This document shows, piece by piece, positions 14,845 to 18,679 of a DNA stretch of 18,679 nucleotides. The position numbers were made by a program, and so were the translations under genes. This DNA is from Pseudomonadota bacterium. Lineage in GTDB: Bacteria; Desulfobacterota; Desulfarculia; Desulfarculales; Desulfarculaceae. Position 1 is the stretch's first letter. Each line of letters opens with the position of its first letter. The notes under the pieces are model-generated. The model worked only from the letters and a program-made list of their open reading frames with translations. It ran no database searches and was not told the DNA's origin. The stretch covers positions 1 through 18,679 of the forward strand of contig JAHIQI010000032.1 in the NCBI GenBank assembly GCA_018902755.1, given 5' to 3'.

Positions 14845-15279
14845 TTAGCCGGATAATCCACAGCTTTTCATCAACTCAGCAACTTTCTTCTTAAAATAGG
14901 CCGATGGCTTCCTTTTCAGCTGCCTGGCCAAGGTCCCCGGATCAACTCCCAATTGGCTGGCGAATTGTGCCTGTGATAGCCCTTGATGGATTCGGTAACG
15001 ATCCAGTCTCTCTGCCCAGGTCTGGAGATGTTCCCAGGGGCAGTAGCTCAAAAAATCCATAATGGCTGGATAGTATATAAACCCAGGCTGACACCTGTTC
15101 TTTTCCCAATTGGTGATGGTATCTGTATCCGTGTGGAGCAGTATCGCCAAATCCTTCTGGAAAAGTTTCAGGTCTAGCCGTTTTTTTCGAATGTGATCGC
15201 CCAATGTCTTTATCTCTTTGGGATAACAAACATTTTTGATCTTCTGAGCTTTTCTAACAACTGGGTTATAACAAGGCAA
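14845..15279 (-). CDS. XRE-type helix-turn-helix protein, 5' end uncertain
   Basis: The protein reads PKEIKTLGDHIRKKRLDLKL, then FQKDLAILLHTDTDTITNWEKNR. This is a helix-turn-helix of the XRE/Cro type with the family-typical TLGDHIRKKRLDL opening. A second, weaker helix-turn-helix follows (HQGLSQAQFASQLGVDPGTL) and the end is basic (LKRKPSAYFKKKVAEL). The frame runs up to 15330, but that part is antisense to the comM 3' fragment, so the native start must be near 15279. No ATG is available there; a TTG encodes LPCYNPVVRK. The original start codon was probably lost at the junction. The gene is AT-rich and points the same way as the TIR-like fragment, so both may come from one acquired cassette. 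DNA-binding regulation is inferred. Confidence 0.7.
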   Translation of the reverse strand: MPCYNPVVRKAQKIKNVCYPKEIKTLGDHIRKKRLDLKLFQKDLAILLHTDTDTITNWEKNRCQPGFIYYPAIMDFLSYCPWEHLQTWAERLDRYRIHQGLSQAQFASQLGVDPGTLARQLKRKPSAYFKKKVAELMKSCGLSG

Positions 15280-15764
15280 TGAAACTGTGCCCTTGCGGCT
15301 ATTACGGCGACCCCAAGCGCCAGTGCACATGCGCCCCCCAGCAGGTTCGCAACTACCTCAACCGGGTGAGCGGCCCCCTGTTGGACCGCATCGACATTCA
15401 GGTGCAGGTGCCGGCGGTGCCCTTCAAGGAACTGTCCGCCGACACCGCCGGGCCCTCCTCGGTCTCGGTGCGCGAAAAGGTGGTGGAGGCACGGGAGCGC
15501 CAGGCCCGGCGGCTGGAGGGCAGCGGGGTGTTTTGCAACGCCCAGATGGGCACCGCCCTTACCCGCCAGCACTGCCGCCTGAGCAACGCGGGCCTAAGCC
15601 TGTTGGAAAAGGCCATGGAGCGCCTGGGGCTCTCGGCCCGGGCCTATGGCCGCATCCACAAGATCGCCCGCACCATCGCCGACCTGGAGGGAAGCGAGAC
15701 CATCGGCATGTCTCACCTCAGCGAGGCCATCGGCTACAGGAGCCTTGACCGGAGTATCGCCTAG
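15279..15764 (+). pseudogene. comM: comM, 3' fragment
   Basis: The frame encodes CPCGYYGDP (zinc-type CPCG motif of many ComM proteins), VRNYLNRVSGPLLDRIDIQV, and the C-terminal signature LSARAYGRIHKIARTIADLE with EAIGYRSLDR. It is in the same orientation as the 5' fragment at 13576. The native part begins at ~15284; the first residues MKL differ from the expected NP before CPCG, which marks the junction with the xre gene. The ATPase core is absent. An internal start could make a C-terminal peptide, but no function is expected. Confidence 0.88.
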
Positions 15765-15798
15765 ATTTTTGGGATACCATTAATGACCGCCACCCAGG

Positions 15799-16095
15799 TT
15801 AAGCTTGACAGCGACCTCGTTTCCAGTAGTTTAATGGGCCTCCACCAAAAGCATCTGAAGGAGATTTTTTGTTTATTAAATCAGTGGATATTGTGTCAAT
15901 CGTTGCCGACCAGGTAAGCAACCTGTTGGTAGCTGATTGATCATAGTTCTGCAGCATCCCCGAAAAGCTGTTCAGTTTTAAAGACAGACTAATTTCTGCC
16001 TGTCTTTCCCCCCGCAGATCTCTGATTGAGACTCTACCGCTATAGTTGCGTCCTCCGTCGGCAACGTCGCCTACATCAAGACATCCGAAAAGCAC
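15799..16095 (-). CDS. Hypothetical protein, possibly a gene remnant
   Basis: This is a 98-aa frame from a GTG without a good ribosome binding site. The upstream codons remain open and read NTQPTAVFVLFGCLDVGDVA. The middle, GRVSIRDLRGERQAEISLSL, and the end, FGGGPLNYW, look protein-like, with alternating polar/hydrophobic residues. The base composition is lower in G+C than its neighbours. It could be the C-terminal part of a broken surface or secretion-related protein, or noise. No family was recognised. Confidence 0.3.
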   Translation of the reverse strand: MLFGCLDVGDVADGGRNYSGRVSIRDLRGERQAEISLSLKLNSFSGMLQNYDQSATNRLLTWSATIDTISTDLINKKSPSDAFGGGPLNYWKRGRCQA

Positions 16096-16190
16096 AAAAA
16101 CGGCAGTAGGTTGTGTGTTCCGCCTCGGGCGGTTTCACGCGCCGACAAAGCCGGTAAGAATTATCAGGTAGGGATAGGTAGGTCTTGACG

Positions 16191-17294
16191 ATGAGCAGCA
16201 ATCAAAGCGCAAACGAGAACGCAAGTATTAGCCACCTTCTGCGGATGGGGTGGACTCCCCATTTTCAGGCCCAACTGGAACAGGTTTCCAACCAAGGATT
16301 TACTCCGGCCAGAGTGATTGGGGTAAGCAAAGACAGCTTTCGGACAAGCGACGGCGACCGCGAATGGCTCGCCACCCTGGCCGGCAGGCTTAGACATGAC
16401 GCCAGGGGCATCTTTCCGGTCACAGGGGATTGGGTCCTCATGGCCGACACCGTGATTGCCAGGGTGCTGGTCCGAAAAAACGCCTTATCCAGAGGCGCTT
16501 CGGGCGCTCGCAACAAACAGGATGAACGCTCGCAAAAGGAACAGGTAATCGCGGCCAACCTTGACACCATCTTCATCGTTTGCGGGCTGGACCGGGATTT
16601 TAACCTGCGCCGCATAGAGCGGTACTTGACCCTGGTCTACAACTGCGACCTGAATCCGGTCATCATCCTGACCAAAGCGGACCTTCTCCCGGACCCAGAG
16701 TCTTGCGTCGCTGAAGTGGAGGCCGTGGCCTTCGGCGTGCCCGTGCACCAGGTTTCCGCCTCGGACGACGCCTGCCTGGCCTCGCTGGAACCATATTTGT
16801 CTCCAGGCCGGACCACCACCATGGTGGGGTCTTCCGGTGTGGGCAAATCCACCCTGGTGAATCGTCTCTACGGCAGAAACGTGCAGCTTACTCGTTCCAC
16901 AAGCATTCATGTGGGCAAGGGCAGGCACACCACCACCACCCGGGACCTGATCGTTATGCCCCAGGGGGGGGTGGTGATCGACAATCCCGGAATTCGGGAA
17001 ATTGCCTTCTGGGAGCTTGATGGCGGGATCGCAACCGCGTTTCCCGAAATCGAGAAGGTCGCTCTGGGATGCCGCTTTGCTGACTGTAGCCACACCCATG
17101 AGCCCGGCTGCCGGGTCCTTGAGGCTGTGGCGGAAGGTGAGATCCCAAGGAACAGGATGGGAAACTACCTGAAAATGAAACGTGAGATGGAATATCTGTC
17201 CAATCGCCGGCGCAAAAGCGCCGACCGTGTGGAAAAGGAGCGCTGGAAAGAGGTGGCCTTGAAAGTCAAAGCCATTAAAAAACGCAGGGACTAA
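16191..17294 (+). CDS. rsgA: RsgA, ribosome small subunit-dependent GTPase
   Basis: RsgA (YjeQ) is a circularly permuted GTPase that checks late 30S maturation in the cytoplasm. The protein is 367 aa from the ATG at 16191, preceded by AGG; a TTG two codons upstream is less likely. The motif order is permuted as expected: G4 TKAD at ~161-164, then G1 GSSGVGKST at ~213-221, the switch region GKGRHTTTTRD, and G3 DNPG at ~264-267. A C-terminal zinc site uses Cys294, Cys299, His301 and Cys307 (GCRFADCSHTHEPGC). An N-terminal OB fold precedes the GTPase domain. The C-terminus is lysine/arginine-rich. It stands alone and ends near a hairpin shared with the convergent flavoprotein gene. Confidence 0.95.
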   Translation: MSSNQSANENASISHLLRMGWTPHFQAQLEQVSNQGFTPARVIGVSKDSFRTSDGDREWLATLAGRLRHDARGIFPVTGDWVLMADTVIARVLVRKNALSRGASGARNKQDERSQKEQVIAANLDTIFIVCGLDRDFNLRRIERYLTLVYNCDLNPVIILTKADLLPDPESCVAEVEAVAFGVPVHQVSASDDACLASLEPYLSPGRTTTMVGSSGVGKSTLVNRLYGRNVQLTRSTSIHVGKGRHTTTTRDLIVMPQGGVVIDNPGIREIAFWELDGGIATAFPEIEKVALGCRFADCSHTHEPGCRVLEAVAEGEIPRNRMGNYLKMKREMEYLSNRRRKSADRVEKERWKEVALKVKAIKKRRD

Positions 17295-17348
17295 AGGCAC
17301 CCTCCTTAATACAGGGGGGCTCTTGGAGAAGAAACATAAGGGCACATG

Positions 17349-17387
17349 AACCGGCGGGGACTGGAACCCAACCAGTCCCCGCCGGTT
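17349..17387. terminator. Strong hairpin between convergent genes
   Basis: A perfect 16-bp inverted repeat, AACCGGCGGGGACTGG and its complement, encloses a 7-nt loop. It lies between rsgA (+) and the flavoprotein gene (-). Neither side has a clear T run, so it may act as a bidirectional RNA end or stabiliser and not as a standard terminator. Confidence 0.6.
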
Positions 17388-17411
17388 ATGGCTTAAAGCG
17401 GCGCCACCGCC

Positions 17412-18056
17412 CTACCCGGCCAGTCGCTTGCCGATCTCCCGGCCTAGCTCCTGGGCCTTTTCCCAGGTCTCGGTCTGGTCCTCCACCCTACAGAACTTGT
17501 CCGGGGTGACTTCGGTGTTGTCCGGGCCGAACACGTGCGGCAGGGCGCTCATGGGACAGGTGGGGCCGTAGCCGCAGACCAGGCACTTGGGGTTGCCGGT
17601 TATCCGCAAGGTGCCCAAAACCTCCATGCCCTCCCAGGCCAGGGAGTGGGCGATCTGTTCGCTGGCCGCTTCCAAGCCCGGCCTTCCGCGCCCATTGCCC
17701 GTGGCCACGGCCACGGCCAGCTTGCCCCGGTTGAGGCCCTCGCGGTGGCGCAGGGAGAACAGGCGCTCCAGAAACAGCTTGGTAAAGCCGTTCATGGTGC
17801 CGTAGGTGGCGTGCCCGCCCACCACCAGGGCCCCGGCCTGGCGCACCTTGGCCGCCAGGGCCGGGAAGTCGTCATCCACCTTGCAGATGTTGTCCGCGCG
17901 GCAGCCCAGACAGGCCCGGCAGGGGCCCACGTTCAGCTCGCTGAGCTTGACGAATTCGCCGGGCAGGCCGCTGGCGGCCAAAATCGCTTGCACCAGGCGA
18001 TCAGTGTTGCTGTTTGCTATGGGGCTGCCGGAAATGCCGATTATTTGAGGCTGCAT
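17412..18056 (-). CDS. Iron-sulfur flavoprotein (NADPH-dependent FMN reductase-like)
   Basis: I place the start at the ATG at 18056, preceded by AGGAGA; the open frame extends further upstream without support. The 214-aa protein has a flavodoxin-like fold: IIGISGSPIANSNTDRLV at the N-terminus binds FMN phosphate, and GGHATYGTMNGFTKLFLERL is the flavin loop. A compact CX2CX2CX5C motif (Cys46, 49, 52, 58) matches the 4Fe-4S site of Isf-type proteins. A second cluster, CLVCGYGPTC (Cys158, 161, 167), and Cys189 may hold another metal or disulfide. It would transfer electrons in the cytoplasm of an anaerobe; the partner is unknown. Directly upstream lies a remnant of a near-identical gene end. Confidence 0.85.
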   Translation of the reverse strand: MQPQIIGISGSPIANSNTDRLVQAILAASGLPGEFVKLSELNVGPCRACLGCRADNICKVDDDFPALAAKVRQAGALVVGGHATYGTMNGFTKLFLERLFSLRHREGLNRGKLAVAVATGNGRGRPGLEAASEQIAHSLAWEGMEVLGTLRITGNPKCLVCGYGPTCPMSALPHVFGPDNTEVTPDKFCRVEDQTETWEKAQELGREIGKRLAG

Positions 18057-18120
18057 GTTGCCGTCTCCTGTGTGGCGTAGCGATGCTCTAATTTTATAGT
18101 ATAAAGTGAGGGGTGGGCGC

Positions 18121-18236
18121 TTACATCCGCAGTTGGGAACCCAACCTGGACCCGATCTCCCGGCCCAGAGCCAGGGCCTGCTCCCAGATCTCGCTCTGGT
18201 CCTCCACCCGACAGAACTTGTCCGGAGTGACCTCAG
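18121..18236 (-). pseudogene. C-terminal remnant of a second iron-sulfur flavoprotein copy
   Basis: The frame reads EVTPDKFCRVEDQSEIWEQA and ends LGREIGSRLGSQLRM. It is close to the end of the intact neighbour (EVTPDKFCRVEDQTETWEKA, then LGREIGKRLAG). DNA similarity is also high over ~105 bp. Similarity stops at ~18236, upstream of which unrelated sequence leads to the Sel1 gene. This is best explained by a tandem duplication followed by deletion of most of one copy. Confidence 0.75.
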
Positions 18237-18316
18237 CAGTGGCCGCTGCACAGCCGGGCCGGGTCGCCTTTTCTTGTGCTACCATGGCACAAGCCCACCC
18301 GGTGGAGAGGTACACC

Positions 18317-18679
18317 ATGAAAAAAATTCTACTGGCTCTGCTATTGGCCCTGTGCTTGGCGCAACCGGCTTGGGCAGGATTTAGAGAGGGAATGTCTGCC
18401 TACAAGCGCGGAGACTACGCGGACGCGCTTAAGGAATTTGAGCCTCTGGCAGAGCAGGGGGATGCGTTGGCACAATTCTACCTTGGGTTTATGTATGCAC
18501 AGGGCCAAGGGGTGCCCCAGAACCGTAAGCAGGCAGTCAAGTGGTTGTCTAATCGCGAGAGAAGAAGTCAAGCTCCCCTCTTTATTTCTTCTTTTCTGAC
18601 CAAACCAGTCGGCATCATGGTTGTCTTCGAGGTCGAGACACCGGCCCGCCTCACCATAGGTTTAGAAGCTTTGGCCCAT
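18317..18679 (+). CDS. Secreted Sel1-repeat protein, disrupted and cut by the window edge
   Basis: The ATG at 18317 is preceded by GGAGAGG. The protein starts with a signal peptide, MKKILLALLLALCLAQPAWA, cleaved probably after AWA. The mature part has one TPR/Sel1-type unit: AYKRGDYADALKEFEPLAEQ, then GDALAQFYLGFMYAQGQGVP and QNRKQAVKWLS. Sel1 proteins mediate protein contacts in the periplasm. After WLS (~18548) the expected YRKAAEQG-type continuation is missing and the sequence becomes SNRERRSQAPLF, of different composition. The frame stays open to the window end without a recognisable repeat. An insertion at ~18548 is likely. Confidence 0.65.
   Translation, partial: MKKILLALLLALCLAQPAWAGFREGMSAYKRGDYADALKEFEPLAEQGDALAQFYLGFMYAQGQGVPQNRKQAVKWLSNRERRSQAPLFISSFLTKPVGIMVVFEVETPARLTIGLEALAH
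18548..18679. other. Possible insertion boundary inside the Sel1 gene
   Basis: From ~18548 the DNA no longer encodes Sel1 repeats. It contains AGAAGAA and TTCTTCT in inverted orientation (18561-18596) and a purine/pyrimidine-biased patch. This could be the terminal part of an insertion sequence or MITE, but no transposase and no named family were recognised. Confidence 0.3.

Overview
The window looks like a GC-rich Gram-negative proteobacterial chromosome segment. The gene styles (iron-sulfur flavoprotein, ComM and RsgA variants, IS21-type ends) suggest Desulfobacterota/deltaproteobacteria, but that placement is an impression from memory, not a measurement. Both edges fall in or near insertion sequences, which is typical of a draft or metagenome contig.

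Left part (1-2693): the right end of an IS21-family element cuts into a TOPRIM-DUF3987 replication gene of mobile-element type. A small zinc-ribbon gene follows, overlapping it by ATGA. Inside the small gene is a striking inverted repeat of three plus three 9-bp units. The next 300 bp have no convincing gene but carry several RTAACGC-like words.

Central part (2694-11860): a complete type I-F1 CRISPR-Cas locus on the minus strand. Its order is cas1, cas2-3, csy1 (cas8f), csy2 (cas5f), csy3 (cas7f), csy4 (cas6f), leader, then an array of 14 identical repeats and 13 spacers. All catalytic residues I could place are present. The genes overlap or are spaced by 3-30 nt, as in one transcription unit. 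The leader has a perfect match to the IHF consensus. Cas1 and Cas2-3 would acquire spacers, Csy4 would cut the array transcript into crRNAs with a CUUAGAAA handle, Csy1-4 would form the surveillance complex, and Cas3 would degrade the target.

Right-centre (11861-13500): a candidate structured RNA and a strong terminator, tRNA-Ser(CGA) with an unusual C33, tRNA-Lys(TTT), an ankyrin-type gene, and tRNA-Phe(GAA) on the minus strand with a clear sigma70 promoter and terminator.

Right part (13501-18679): comM (Mg-chelatase-like ATPase) is broken. Its first 52 codons and its last ~160 codons are separated by ~1.5 kb of foreign DNA, and the ATPase core is missing. The foreign DNA holds the left end of an IS21-family element with an istA fragment, a truncated gene whose N-terminus resembles TIR-like defence proteins, an AT-rich stretch, and an XRE-type regulator. 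Then follow rsgA, a strong shared hairpin, an iron-sulfur flavoprotein gene, a C-terminal remnant of a second flavoprotein copy, and a secreted Sel1-repeat protein gene that loses its repeat pattern near the window edge.

I see no clearly new system. The CRISPR-Cas locus is a textbook I-F1. The less ordinary signals are the inverted 9-mer cluster by the replication gene, the broken comM carrying a defence-like cassette, the C33 serine tRNA, and the terminator directly in front of that tRNA.
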